Positions 9,544-20,198 of a stretch of 64,000 nt of DNA are shown here, piece after piece. Numbering within the stretch: the first letter of the stretch is position 1; every line of letters starts with the position of its first letter. The notes beneath the pieces are model-generated. The model was not told the DNA's origin. It searched no databases and was given only the letters and a program-made list of their open reading frames with translations. Both the position numbers and the translations under genes were made by a program. The stretch is taken from contig NZ_JQNQ01000001.1 in NCBI RefSeq assembly GCF_000745315.1, positions 868,001-932,000 of the forward strand, in the 5' to 3' direction. The DNA is from Salegentibacter sp. Hel_I_6. Its GTDB lineage: Bacteria > Bacteroidota > Bacteroidia > Flavobacteriales > Flavobacteriaceae.

Positions 9544-12500
9544 ATGGGTAAAATTACTCCCCGGTTTTTCTTAGCGGTTTTTATTTTCGGATTGTGCCTA
9601 CTTTCCGCTAGTTCTTTATTTCCCAATATCAATTATGGGCCAGATAAACCTGTATCCGAAAAGCAAATCCAAAATAAATCATTTTTTGTAGGTTTTCTTT
9701 TGCAAGAAACACCAACGGTCTCTTTTATAGAAAATTCCCCGGCAACTTGTATCGATAAAAAAGATGGAGTTTTAAAGGTTAGTGCTTCTGGAGGTACTTC
9801 TCCTTACAGCTATTCCTGGTCAGGACCTAATGGTTTTACAGGATCAGGAGAAGAGTTCAACAATCTTGGACAGGGAACTTATACCGTAACGGTTACCGAT
9901 GCAAATGATGAAACAAATTCAGATAGTTTTAATTTAGGCTTTGAAGATAATATAAACCCAGAAGTAATTACCCAAAACATTACTGTTCAACTAGATTCTA
10001 ATGGACAGGCCGATATAACCGCTACTCAGATTGATAACGGTTCTAACGATGCTTGCGGCATTCAAAATCTTAGTTTAAATATCAGTAGTTTTGATTGTTC
10101 CAATATTGGAAACAATACTGTTACTTTAACTGCTAGAGATGAAAATGGAAATTCAGATTCAGATACCGCAATTGTTACCGTACAGGATAATATAGATCCT
10201 ACTGCAAATGCCCAGGATATTACTATTCAACTGGATGCTTCTGGAAACGCAAGTATCACGGCAAATGATATCGATAATGGCTCTTCCGATAATTGTGGAA
10301 TTTCAGACCTTTCTATTGATAAATCCAGTTTCGACTGTGATGATGTAGGAGCCAATACGATTACACTCACTGTTACCGATGAAAACGGAAGAACAGATTC
10401 AGATACCGCAATTGTTACCGTACAGGATAATATAGATCCTACTGCAAATGCCCGGGATATTACTATTCAATTGGATGCTTCTGGAAATGCAAGTATTACG
10501 GCAAATGATATCGATAATGGCTCTTCCGATAATTGTGGAATTTCAGACCTTTCTATTGATAAATCCAGTTTCGACTGTGATGATGTAGGAACCAATACAA
10601 TTATACTCACTGTTACCGATGAAAACGGAAATACAGCTTCAGACACGGCTACCGTTACTGTGGAAGACAAAATAAATCCGCAAACACCAACCATACCTGA
10701 TCTTGAATGGACGTGTGAAGATCAAATCACCAATTTCCCTACTACCGTCGACAATTGTAATGGAGAAATAACAGGAACTACCAACGATCCATTATCTTAC
10801 GACACTTATGGAACTTACACTATTACCTGGATATTTACCGATGATTCAGAAAATTCTGTTACCGCTACGCAAAAAATTATTATCCCTGAACCCACGGTAG
10901 AAATACCGACTATAAATAACAGTACATTCTGCAATACAGAAACAGTCCCCGAAATTAATTTTTCAGGAGCAAATGCTACCTCGTATCAATGGTCTTACCA
11001 AAAAAGTAGTAATACAGATATTGGTCTGGCTTCAAGCGGGACCGGTAATATCTCGGCCTTTACTGCGAAAAACAATAGTAGCGACCCGGTAGTTGTTGAA
11101 TTTACAGTAATCCCCTTTGGTGGAAACTGCCAGGGTGAAGAAAAAAATTTCCAAATAACTATTAATCCAACTCCTACTATTACAACGCCCAATGATATAG
11201 AAATTTGTGAGGGCGAAACCATTAATGCTATAGATCTTTCCAATTTTTCAGTAGATGGAAGCATTGTTGAATGGATCAATAACAATCCGGGGATAGGCCT
11301 CAATGCAAGCGGAAACGGTAATATCACCTCATTTACAGCTACCAATGAGACCAACCAAACACAAATTGCAACCATTTCCCTAATCCCTTCCGCAAATAAT
11401 TGTACTGGGGAAACCCAAACATTCACAATTGAAGTTAAGCCTAAGCCTCAGGTTGAGGTTCCGCAAATTCCAGAATTTTGTAATGGGGCACCCACTCAGG
11501 CAATAGCACTAACCGGAAATTTTAGTGGAATTACCTATGACATAACCGGTGGTTCCTCAATTGGACTTTCCAATAAATCTGGAGTTTCAGAAATTCCGAT
11601 TTTTACTCCGGCAAATAACACGAATTCACCTATAAATGCTACAATTAAAATAACCCCAAAAGCTAATGGCTGTATTGGAAAACCTGTTGAAATTCCTGTT
11701 ACGGTAAAACCAAGTCCGGTGGTAAACTCATCCTATTCAAATCAAATCTGCTCAGGAGAAATCACGGACATTGCCTTATCCAGCCCTGTTACAAATACCG
11801 GTTTTAGTTGGACGGTTGAAGCACCTGCAGGGATTGAGGGTGCGATTAATGGAAGTTTAGATGCTGAAGGAATAATAGAACAAGAACTTATTAATACTAC
11901 CTCACAAACTCAAACTGTAATTTATCGAATTACCCCGGAAGCAGATAGTTGTACTGGCGCGACAATTCCGGTAACAATTACAGTAAATCCCAATCCGGAG
12001 TTTGAAATAAACCTGCCAGAATGTGTTACGGCAGTTAACCTTATAGATACTTCTATAAAAAATAACAACTCATTAACTTACACCTATTGGGAAAATGAAG
12101 AAGCCACTATCCCCCTTTCCAATCCCTCTGAAGTAGGTTTAGGAATTTATTATATAAAAGGTAGCAGCTCTGCCGGTTGTTCGGTTGTTCAGGAAGTTAC
12201 TGTAGATAAAATTCAACCTGTTATCACCAATATAGTGGAGGCACCTACAGAGATCTGTAGCGGCGAAGCTTTTGATTTTTTACCAGAGAGTAATTTGGAA
12301 GAAACTTCGATAAGTTGGTCCCGGGCCGCTCTTGGTGAAAATGCTGCTACAAATTCATCTGATAGGAATAATACAAATCCTAACGAATCACTAGTAAACA
12401 ACAGTGGCAATACTATAACAGCCAAATACATTTTTACTTTAGAAAATAATGGTTGCACAAATAATTTTGAAGTTGAAGTTGATATTTTCCCAGCTCCGCA

Positions 12501-15500
12501 GTTAATTCAGGAACCCATTGAGGATATTTGTAACGGTAGCAGCATCAGTTACACACCGGAAAGTTCTTTACCAAACTCAAGCATATCCTGGCGGAGAAAT
12601 GCGTTTGAAGGTAACGCAGCCTCCTCTGGTTCAGGAGCCATAAATGAAATTCTTTATAATGATTCAGGAGTTGAAATTGGTGTCACTTATTTTATAACGA
12701 TTACTTCAGCGAAAGGATGTTCTGTTGAAGAAAGTGTTAGTTTTTCACTATTGTCAGGCCCTAAAGTAATAGCTACCGCTTCTAAAAATAATTTTTGCGC
12801 AGGGGAAACTATAGATTTGTATTCAACCTTTGAGGGCGAGCAATCTGTAGATCCAGTACTAATTGAAGAAAATTTTAATGGATCAGGAAATAATTGGACA
12901 AGTATTAATAATTCCACGGGAGGAAACTCTCAAGCACCCCAATGGCGGTTAAGACCTAACAATTATACCCCAAATTATAATGATATTATTCGCTCTAACG
13001 ATGGAAGCCAGTTTTATCTCTCAAGCAGTGATGCTCAAGGTAGAAACACATATACGGAAACTATTTTACAGTATAATCAAAGTATAAATACAGTTGGTTA
13101 CAGCAGTCTTGAATTTTCATTTTGGCAATATTATAGATTTTATAATAGTTTGGGTGAAGTTGAAGTTTCTACTGATAACAATAATTGGGAAAGAGTTTAT
13201 GCCACCCCGGGAGCAACCAGAAAAGGCCTCGTTAGCTTTGATTTAAATGGCTGGACAGGAAATGAAAATTTATATATACGATTTAAATATAGAGCATATT
13301 GGGGATACTGGTGGGCAATAGATAATGTAAAGCTAACTGGTGAAGGCTCTACTGTTCCCGATGTAACTTGGACTTCCTCAACTAATCCAGACTGGAGTTC
13401 TAATGAACCTAACCCTACAAATATATCAGTATCTCAAAATACGGTTTTCACAGCCACCTATACCGACCCCGACATCGAGTGTCCAGGAGTAGGTACAGTT
13501 GAAGTTGAGGTAAAAGATCCATTGCAACCAGAAATTATTGCAAATTACTGTTCTTTAGATCAAACAAACCAGGTTCTATTATCTTCAAGTGAGGTTTATG
13601 ATTCTTATAGATGGGTGGCTTCCGGACAAAATATTTCCACCGAGGAGTCTATACAGGTAAGCTTAGCGCAAACATACACTTTATACGTTACCAAGGAAGG
13701 CTGCGAAGCTTCAACTTCAATTACGCCCAATGAAAATTTAATAATCAATGGAGATTTTGAAGATGGAAACACCGGCTTTAACACTGTATATAATTATGTA
13801 GTGGATGATCCTAATTCTCGAAGAGAAATGTACCCGGAAGGCACTTATGCAGTTGGCGAAGATGCTTATAACTATCATAATAATTTTAGTGGATTAGGGC
13901 ATGGTGGCCGAGGTAATTTTATGATTGTTAATGGAGATGTGTCTGTAGGTAATGTAGTTTGGGAATCTAATCCCCTGGAAATAATTCCAGATACCGATTA
14001 TTATTTTAGTGCCTGGACAACCAATGTAAACCCAGCGAGCCCAGCTCGTTTAAGGATTCAGATATTAGTAAATGGTACTGTAGAAGTTGAAAGCACATTG
14101 GGCGACCTAACTAACGAACCCGTAGGAAATTGGATTAATTTTTATAATCCTGAATTATGGAATTCTGGTAATAATACAATAGCTACTGTAAGAATTGTTA
14201 ATGAAAACCCTACCGCTGGAGGAAACGATTTCGGGATAGACGATATTTCTTTTGCTGCTTTTAGATCTTTCGATTTTGAATTTACGCCGGAAAATAATGG
14301 CCCTATTTGCGAAGGTGAAACTATAGAATTAACCGCAAATCTCGATGGTGGTCGTTTACCTATAACTTTTGACTGGACAGGCCCCAATGGTTTTAGCCAC
14401 TCTACCACAATTACAGAACAAGAAGACTTAGCTGCAGCAGATACGCTAAGTATTCCCAATGCCACCCCAGAAATGGCAGGTGAATATTCTTTGGAAATTA
14501 CTGATTTCTATGGCTGCAACCTGGAATCGAAAACCACTACCGTAGAGGTAATCGAAAAAGCGGTAGTTTTTGCAGGTGAGGACTTAGAAATATGTTCTAA
14601 TGATCCTTTAATTGATCTTTCTCAAGCTTCTATTAGCCATCCGACTATTAATACAGGGGTTTGGACAACGGCAGATGGGGATAATTCCAGATTTACAGAT
14701 TCTAATAGTATAAATACAACCTATAATCCAAGCCCAGAAGAAATTTCTTCCGGAGAGATTGAATTAATTTTAACTTCAGATCCTGATTCGGGGGCAATTT
14801 GTGAAGTTGTGAGTGACACTTTAAACATTATTTTCAATATTAGCCCGGAGGTAGAACTTGTACCACAAGATGTTACTTGCTTTGAAGGAAACAACGGAAA
14901 GATAGAAATTAACATAGCTGATAATACCGGCACAAGTCCTTTATCTTATTTATGGAGCAATGGGCAGACAGGAAGTGTGGCAGAAAACCTGGTAGCGGGA
15001 GATTATTATGTTGATGTTACAGATGCCAGGTCCTGCGTTGTAAGGTCAGATACCATAACAATCAATCAACCAGACAAATTGCTGGTGGAAAACCCAATAC
15101 AGCTAGAGGAAGCTTCTTGTTTTGATGAATTTGGTACATTAGTAGCTATTCCTGTAAGCGGTGGACTGTTTACAGATGAAGAAATCGACGCTGATAGCAT
15201 TCCATACCTGCTGGAAATATTGGATTCCGGAGGGAATTCAATAAGTTTAGGTCAAGATCAGGTGACCTATGATACAACTGCTGGACGTTTTGTGATATCA
15301 GGACTCCAGGGAGGAAAAGCATATACATTTCTAGTGAGTTCAAGTGAAAACTGTGCTGCTGAAGTTAAAACATTTACCACGCTTACTCCACCGGAAATCA
15401 ATGCCGGGGAGGCTCCTGAAATTTCAGAATGCGGTGTAAAAACTTTATGGCTCTCCGCAACCCCTATAGATCCTGAAATTGGCACTGGAAGCTGGTCTTA

Positions 15501-18321
15501 TAATAACGGAGAAACTGAATTATTGGGAGACCCAACTAATCCTAATACAAGTTTCACAGGACAGGCTGGCACACCTTACACTTTAACCTGGAGTGCTACA
15601 TCAGTTGCAAATCCAGCCTGTAACGTTTCTAGAGATATTGAAGTAACTTTCCCACCATCTTGCAGCCAATTAAACTTTGACGGTATAGATGATTTTGTAG
15701 ACCTGGGCAATCACTACAATATTAATTCTGCTTTTTCAATAGAAGCCTGGATAAAACCCCATTCAACTTCTGGAACAAAAACTATTTTTTCTAAAAGACC
15801 TACAGAAAATCTAAATGCAGGTTATGACATTTTTCTTAATAATGGTTCTCCTACATTTCGGGTAAACGAGAAAAGTGTAGTTTCGGGAAGTAAAGTCAAT
15901 TCAAATCGTTGGTTTCATATTGCAGCTGTTTATAATCCAGGTTCAGCACTTAAAATTTATGTAGATGGTATTGAAATTCAAACCAATGCCAACAACATTC
16001 CAAATTCAGTTGGAACAACAGATACTCCAGCATTAATTGGAGCAGCTTATGCTCCAGGTGAAATTATAGAAAGCAAAAATCATTTTGAAGGCTACATTGA
16101 AGAAGTACGCATTTGGAAAGGAGCAATTTCATCCACACAAATTAGGTTTTTTATGAACCAGCGCCTGGAAAAAAATGGAACAAATGTAAGCGGTGCAATA
16201 TTGGGCAATAATTTAAACCTCCCTAATGCCCCAGAACTTCCAACATGGGATAATTTACTAGGTTATTATCAGCTTCTAGCTCAGGATAATCTTATTTCTG
16301 ATGGTTTCACTGATAATCTTGGAAGTATTGGCCAAAATGCCAATGGCTTACTAAAAAATATTCAGACTATGCAGGATAATACTGCACCAATGCCTTATGA
16401 GTCGACTAATGATGGGGCTTGGCACAATAAAAATAGCTGGGATCCAAGCTCGGCTAAATTCTGGACATTCCCTAATGACAAAGGTATTAACGGAGAGGAG
16501 ATAAACTGGAATATTGCAATTCAAAAAGACAATTTAAACTCAAACAATAAAGACATAAAATTATTAGGCTTGTTTTCCGAAAATGGAACCCAAATTATAA
16601 TGAATGGCACTAATAATAGTTCTGGAAACGAGTTACGCATTACGCATTACCTTGAACTAAACGGACATATAGATCTAAACGGTGAATCTCAATTAGTACA
16701 AACTGAAGGCAGTAAAATAGCTGGTTCAGGAAGTTTAGAACGCGATCAACAAGGAACGGCGAGTAGTTTTAACTATAATTATTGGAGTTCTCCTGTATTA
16801 CCTAATGCTACAAGCACGAACTACAAAGTGAATCAGGTTTTATACGACGGGTCTACTGTGGGAACTAATACCTTTAAAAGCATTAATTTCCAGTGGGCTC
16901 ATACTCATGCCGATGGGCAAAAATCTAATCCCATTAAAATTAGCGATTATTGGATAAATGCTTTTAGGAAAAAGATGGCTAACCAATATTCGGCTTGGGA
17001 ACAAATTGGAAGCTACACTGCTATAAAACCCGGTGAAGGCTACACAATGAAAGGAACAGAAAATGTTGATATCGCTGAAGGAAAGCTACAAAATTATACC
17101 TTTAAGGGTTTCCCTAACAATGGCGATATAGAACTTACTGGAATTTTACCAAATCAAAATTATTTAATTGGTAATCCTTACCCCTCAGCTATAAATGCTT
17201 ACGAATTTATTCTAGACCATATAAGGGCTGGAGAAGGCAATCATACCCAAAATGTATTTAATGGATCCTTATATTTTTGGGATCATTATTCAGGAAAAAC
17301 ACATTTTTTGGCTGAATATATAGGAGGTTATGCCACTTATAATTTGTCTGGTGGTTTAAGAGCTATTTCAACTGATGAAAGAATAAACAATCAAACTAGC
17401 CTTACAGGCACTAAAGAACCGGGACAATTTATTCCTGTGGGACAGGGATTTTTTATTAACACGGCAGCCGGGGATCCTAATGCAGAAACCAACAATAACA
17501 TTGAGGGCGGAACGATAACATTTAAAAACAAATATCGTTATTTCTCATCTGAAGAAAATGCGAATAATTCTCAGTTTTTAAGGCCCGAGGAAATTAATAA
17601 AGAAAAGGATATCAAAAAATTATCTGAAGATTCAAGATATAAAATCAGGTTAAACTTTTATTCTCCTACAGGATATAATCGTCAAATTTTAGTTACGGCT
17701 GATGCCAAGACCACGAATCACTTTGATCTAGGTTTTGATGCACCTTTGTTAGATAATGCCAGGGAAGATATGTATTGGATGATTGGTGACCGAAAATTTG
17801 TAATCCAGGGTGTACCTCATTTCAATTTAGATCAAAGATTACCAATTGGTCTTAAAATTACCGAAGAAAAAGAATTCACCATAGAAATTGGGGAACTCGA
17901 GAATGTTCCTGACATTATTAACATCTATCTACGTAATAAAAGCGACAGTACATATTACAATTTAAGGAAGGATAATTTTAAAGCCAGTTTACCTGCAGGA
18001 GAATACCAGGATTTATATGAAATCGTTTTTCAAGATGTGACTTCTACGAGAAAAGATAAAGAACCCGGTGAAGGACCTATTGATTATTATTACTCCTTAG
18101 ATAATAGGGAATTTGTAATTAGCAATCCAGAACTTCATAAAATTGAACACATCAATATTTATAATATCGCAGGCCAATTAGTAGATCAGCATTTTGGAAT
18201 ACCAGATATTAAGGAGATACATGTTCCGCAGGAAAAATCATTAAGCTCAGGCGTTTATATTGTAAAAATTTACACTAGCGCTGGAGATTATGCTAAGAAA
18301 GTGATTATTAGAAAAGATTAA
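9544..18321 (+). CDS. giant secreted multidomain adhesin-like protein with T9SS C-terminal sorting domain
   Basis: About 2925 aa if started at the ATG at 9544; an in-frame TTG two codons upstream is less likely. The order is: signal peptide (first ~25 residues), an SprB/PKD-type repeat near 60-115, three HYR-like repeats of about 80 residues (about 140-380; two nearly identical), many PKD-like beta modules (about 450-1150), a carbohydrate-binding or MAM-like region (about 1100-1270), another SprB-type repeat near 1765-1830, a LamG/concanavalin-type domain (about 2042-2225, LNFDGIDDFVDLG), and a C-terminal type A T9SS sorting domain ending YAKKVIIRKD. Such proteins are exported through the T9SS and carried on or released from the cell surface, with likely adhesion or gliding roles. 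The substrate is unknown. Its stop overlaps rsmG by 4 bases, convergently. Confidence 0.9.
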   Translation: MGKITPRFFLAVFIFGLCLLSASSLFPNINYGPDKPVSEKQIQNKSFFVGFLLQETPTVSFIENSPATCIDKKDGVLKVSASGGTSPYSYSWSGPNGFTGSGEEFNNLGQGTYTVTVTDANDETNSDSFNLGFEDNINPEVITQNITVQLDSNGQADITATQIDNGSNDACGIQNLSLNISSFDCSNIGNNTVTLTARDENGNSDSDTAIVTVQDNIDPTANAQDITIQLDASGNASITANDIDNGSSDNCGISDLSIDKSSFDCDDVGANTITLTVTDENGRTDSDTAIVTVQDNIDPTANARDITIQLDASGNASITANDIDNGSSDNCGISDLSIDKSSFDCDDVGTNTIILTVTDENGNTASDTATVTVEDKINPQTPTIPDLEWTCEDQITNFPTTVDNCNGEITGTTNDPLSYDTYGTYTITWIFTDDSENSVTATQKIIIPEPTVEIPTINNSTFCNTETVPEINFSGANATSYQWSYQKSSNTDIGLASSGTGNISAFTAKNNSSDPVVVEFTVIPFGGNCQGEEKNFQITINPTPTITTPNDIEICEGETINAIDLSNFSVDGSIVEWINNNPGIGLNASGNGNITSFTATNETNQTQIATISLIPSANNCTGETQTFTIEVKPKPQVEVPQIPEFCNGAPTQAIALTGNFSGITYDITGGSSIGLSNKSGVSEIPIFTPANNTNSPINATIKITPKANGCIGKPVEIPVTVKPSPVVNSSYSNQICSGEITDIALSSPVTNTGFSWTVEAPAGIEGAINGSLDAEGIIEQELINTTSQTQTVIYRITPEADSCTGATIPVTITVNPNPEFEINLPECVTAVNLIDTSIKNNNSLTYTYWENEEATIPLSNPSEVGLGIYYIKGSSSAGCSVVQEVTVDKIQPVITNIVEAPTEICSGEAFDFLPESNLEETSISWSRAALGENAATNSSDRNNTNPNESLVNNSGNTITAKYIFTLENNGCTNNFEVEVDIFPAPQLIQEPIEDICNGSSISYTPESSLPNSSISWRRNAFEGNAASSGSGAINEILYNDSGVEIGVTYFITITSAKGCSVEESVSFSLLSGPKVIATASKNNFCAGETIDLYSTFEGEQSVDPVLIEENFNGSGNNWTSINNSTGGNSQAPQWRLRPNNYTPNYNDIIRSNDGSQFYLSSSDAQGRNTYTETILQYNQSINTVGYSSLEFSFWQYYRFYNSLGEVEVSTDNNNWERVYATPGATRKGLVSFDLNGWTGNENLYIRFKYRAYWGYWWAIDNVKLTGEGSTVPDVTWTSSTNPDWSSNEPNPTNISVSQNTVFTATYTDPDIECPGVGTVEVEVKDPLQPEIIANYCSLDQTNQVLLSSSEVYDSYRWVASGQNISTEESIQVSLAQTYTLYVTKEGCEASTSITPNENLIINGDFEDGNTGFNTVYNYVVDDPNSRREMYPEGTYAVGEDAYNYHNNFSGLGHGGRGNFMIVNGDVSVGNVVWESNPLEIIPDTDYYFSAWTTNVNPASPARLRIQILVNGTVEVESTLGDLTNEPVGNWINFYNPELWNSGNNTIATVRIVNENPTAGGNDFGIDDISFAAFRSFDFEFTPENNGPICEGETIELTANLDGGRLPITFDWTGPNGFSHSTTITEQEDLAAADTLSIPNATPEMAGEYSLEITDFYGCNLESKTTTVEVIEKAVVFAGEDLEICSNDPLIDLSQASISHPTINTGVWTTADGDNSRFTDSNSINTTYNPSPEEISSGEIELILTSDPDSGAICEVVSDTLNIIFNISPEVELVPQDVTCFEGNNGKIEINIADNTGTSPLSYLWSNGQTGSVAENLVAGDYYVDVTDARSCVVRSDTITINQPDKLLVENPIQLEEASCFDEFGTLVAIPVSGGLFTDEEIDADSIPYLLEILDSGGNSISLGQDQVTYDTTAGRFVISGLQGGKAYTFLVSSSENCAAEVKTFTTLTPPEINAGEAPEISECGVKTLWLSATPIDPEIGTGSWSYNNGETELLGDPTNPNTSFTGQAGTPYTLTWSATSVANPACNVSRDIEVTFPPSCSQLNFDGIDDFVDLGNHYNINSAFSIEAWIKPHSTSGTKTIFSKRPTENLNAGYDIFLNNGSPTFRVNEKSVVSGSKVNSNRWFHIAAVYNPGSALKIYVDGIEIQTNANNIPNSVGTTDTPALIGAAYAPGEIIESKNHFEGYIEEVRIWKGAISSTQIRFFMNQRLEKNGTNVSGAILGNNLNLPNAPELPTWDNLLGYYQLLAQDNLISDGFTDNLGSIGQNANGLLKNIQTMQDNTAPMPYESTNDGAWHNKNSWDPSSAKFWTFPNDKGINGEEINWNIAIQKDNLNSNNKDIKLLGLFSENGTQIIMNGTNNSSGNELRITHYLELNGHIDLNGESQLVQTEGSKIAGSGSLERDQQGTASSFNYNYWSSPVLPNATSTNYKVNQVLYDGSTVGTNTFKSINFQWAHTHADGQKSNPIKISDYWINAFRKKMANQYSAWEQIGSYTAIKPGEGYTMKGTENVDIAEGKLQNYTFKGFPNNGDIELTGILPNQNYLIGNPYPSAINAYEFILDHIRAGEGNHTQNVFNGSLYFWDHYSGKTHFLAEYIGGYATYNLSGGLRAISTDERINNQTSLTGTKEPGQFIPVGQGFFINTAAGDPNAETNNNIEGGTITFKNKYRYFSSEENANNSQFLRPEEINKEKDIKKLSEDSRYKIRLNFYSPTGYNRQILVTADAKTTNHFDLGFDAPLLDNAREDMYWMIGDRKFVIQGVPHFNLDQRLPIGLKITEEKEFTIEIGELENVPDIINIYLRNKSDSTYYNLRKDNFKASLPAGEYQDLYEIVFQDVTSTRKDKEPGEGPIDYYYSLDNREFVISNPELHKIEHINIYNIAGQLVDQHFGIPDIKEIHVPQEKSLSSGVYIVKIYTSAGDYAKKVIIRKD
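10156..10635 (+). repeat. two near-identical 240-bp tandem units inside the adhesin gene
   Basis: The units begin at about 10156 and 10396, each opening GATTCAGATACCGCAATTG, and encode two almost identical HYR-like 80-residue modules (about residues 207-366). A third, more diverged copy lies upstream. The few differences are mostly single bases, which suggests a recent duplication or gene conversion. Confidence 0.85.
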
Positions 18322-18956
18322 GGCTTATATTTTAAAGGCAGGTAAACAACTTTTTTTGTATCGAAAAATTCCTCTTCAAAGTAATCGGGCAGATTATAGA
18401 TCGTTGCTTTGGGATAATCTTTTAATTCTTCAGAAAGGTCTCCGCCTTTTAGATAAAGAATTCCATTCTTAAGCTCGTGCTCGCTTTTCTTTGCAATTTT
18501 GCCTTTTGTCCAATGCACAAAGGTTGGCATTGCTGCTACTGCCCTACTAACTATAAAATCATAGGTTCCAGAAATCTCTTCTACGCGGGCATTTGTGGTC
18601 TTTACGTTAGTAAGGTTTAAACCTTCCACAACTTCATTTACCACTTTCATTTTCTTTCCTATAGAATCAACGAGATGAAATTTAGTTTCAGGAAATAATA
18701 TTGCTAATGGAATTCCTGGAAATCCACCGCCGGTCCCAACATCTAAAATTTTGGCTCCAGCCTTAAATTCCTGAATTTTCGCGATGCCCAGAGAGTGTAG
18801 AACGTGCCTAAGGTAAATTTCATCAATATCCTTACGCGAAACCACGTTAATTTTAAGATTCCAGTCTTTATAAAGACCCTCCATTTGCTCAAATTTCGTG
18901 TATTGGTCATCGGTTAAATTGGGGAAATATTTCTTTATTAATTCCAAAGTTTTCAA
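18318..18956 (-). CDS. rsmG: 16S rRNA (guanine(527)-N(7))-methyltransferase RsmG
   Basis: RsmG methylates N7 of G527 in 16S rRNA using SAM. The motif KILDVGTGGGFPGIPLAILFP is the SAM-binding loop. The reading frame runs open upstream to 19052, but the extra residues do not look like RsmG. I chose the TTG at 18954-18956 (MKTLELIKKYFPNLT), which gives 212 aa, the normal family length. The convergent adhesin gene overlaps the 3' end by 4 bases. Confidence 0.92.
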   Translation of the reverse strand: MKTLELIKKYFPNLTDDQYTKFEQMEGLYKDWNLKINVVSRKDIDEIYLRHVLHSLGIAKIQEFKAGAKILDVGTGGGFPGIPLAILFPETKFHLVDSIGKKMKVVNEVVEGLNLTNVKTTNARVEEISGTYDFIVSRAVAAMPTFVHWTKGKIAKKSEHELKNGILYLKGGDLSEELKDYPKATIYNLPDYFEEEFFDTKKVVYLPLKYKP

Positions 18957-19066
18957 ATTTGTTGTAAAAATACATAATTTGGTGCTGAAATTGCACCATA
19001 GATTAATTAGCTTATAGTATAGATTGATATTATAAAATTTTACCTTTACCACTTACAAAAAAAGAA

Positions 19067-20173
19067 ATGGAAAATATTCAAAATCATATAAAATTCTCCC
19101 GAAAAGATTCTACCAAATTCTTTAGGATACTCAATAAAAGAGTAAATAGTTATTTTAAAGAAAATAACATTAAAAAAACCGGAAATTGGAAACTGCATCT
19201 AAAAGCAGTAGCAATGTTTTCTTTATTTTTAACCCCATACTTTTTAATTCTATCCCTTGATATTTCACAATGGTGGATGCTACTTCTTACCGTGGTAATG
19301 GGCGCAGGAATGGCCGGCGTGGGGATGAATATTATGCATGATGGTAATCACGGTTCTTATTCGTCTAAAAAATGGGTTAATAAATTTATGGGAGGCACAA
19401 TCTATGTTCTGGCCGGTAATGTTTACAACTGGCAGGTTCAGCATAATGTTTTACATCATACCTACACCAATATCCACGGGCACGATGAAGACCTAGACGC
19501 TGGAAGAGTAATTAGATTTTCTCAACATTCAAAATGGTATAGTTTTCACCGTTTTCAACATTATTATTCTGTTTTTTTATATGGGTTGCTAACCTTTAAT
19601 TGGGCATTAACTACAGATTTTAAACAGACTAAAAATTACTTAAAGCGGAAATTATCTTACGGAAAAATGCCAAATCCTGTAGCACAATGGAGTATTATCG
19701 CAATCACGAAACTGATTTATGTTTCTATTTGGATTGTGATTCCTATGTTAATTTTATCAATTTCCTGGTGGAAGATTTTAATTGGATTTTTCGTGATGCA
19801 CTATACTGCAGGATTAATTCTTAGTATAGTTTTTCAGTTAGCCCATGTAGTAAAAGAAACCGAAATGCCCTTACCCGATGAAACAGGCTCTATGAAAAAC
19901 ACCTGGGCCATTCACCAGTTGTTTACCACCGTTAATTTTGCAACCAAGAATAGAATTGTGAACTGGTTTACCGGGGGATTAAACCACCAGGTAGAACATC
20001 ATATTTTTCCAAATATTAGTCACATCCATTATTCAAGGATAGCCAAAATAGTAAAGGAAACTGCAGCAGAATGCAATCTTCCTTATCATGAATATAAAAC
20101 CACACGCGCAGCTATAATTGCCCATTTCAAACATTTAAAAGAAATGGGTGCGAAACCTGCAATTTCGTCTTAA
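19067..20173 (+). CDS. membrane fatty acid desaturase, front-end (acyl-lipid/acyl-CoA) type
   Basis: 368 aa integral membrane di-iron desaturase. The three histidine boxes are present: HDGNH (91-95), HNVLHH (126-131) and the C-terminal QVEHH (about 308-312). Gln in place of the first His of box three is the mark of front-end desaturases (delta-5/delta-6 type). Unlike many eukaryotic relatives it has no fused cytochrome b5 domain. Hydrophobic pairs lie near 47-85 and 215-255. Product annotation as 'linoleoyl-CoA desaturase-like' is usual for this group, but the substrate and double-bond position cannot be read from sequence. It lies 25 bases upstream of the aminotransferase gene, though a shared function is not obvious. 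Confidence 0.9.
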   Translation: MENIQNHIKFSRKDSTKFFRILNKRVNSYFKENNIKKTGNWKLHLKAVAMFSLFLTPYFLILSLDISQWWMLLLTVVMGAGMAGVGMNIMHDGNHGSYSSKKWVNKFMGGTIYVLAGNVYNWQVQHNVLHHTYTNIHGHDEDLDAGRVIRFSQHSKWYSFHRFQHYYSVFLYGLLTFNWALTTDFKQTKNYLKRKLSYGKMPNPVAQWSIIAITKLIYVSIWIVIPMLILSISWWKILIGFFVMHYTAGLILSIVFQLAHVVKETEMPLPDETGSMKNTWAIHQLFTTVNFATKNRIVNWFTGGLNHQVEHHIFPNISHIHYSRIAKIVKETAAECNLPYHEYKTTRAAIIAHFKHLKEMGAKPAISS

Positions 20174-20198
20174 TAACTAATTAGTAACCAATTAAAGA

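Noticed and set aside
18957..19052. N-terminal extension of rsmG to an upstream ATG
   Set aside because: The 32 extra residues are hydrophobic and unlike RsmG; the TTG at 18954 gives the normal family length.
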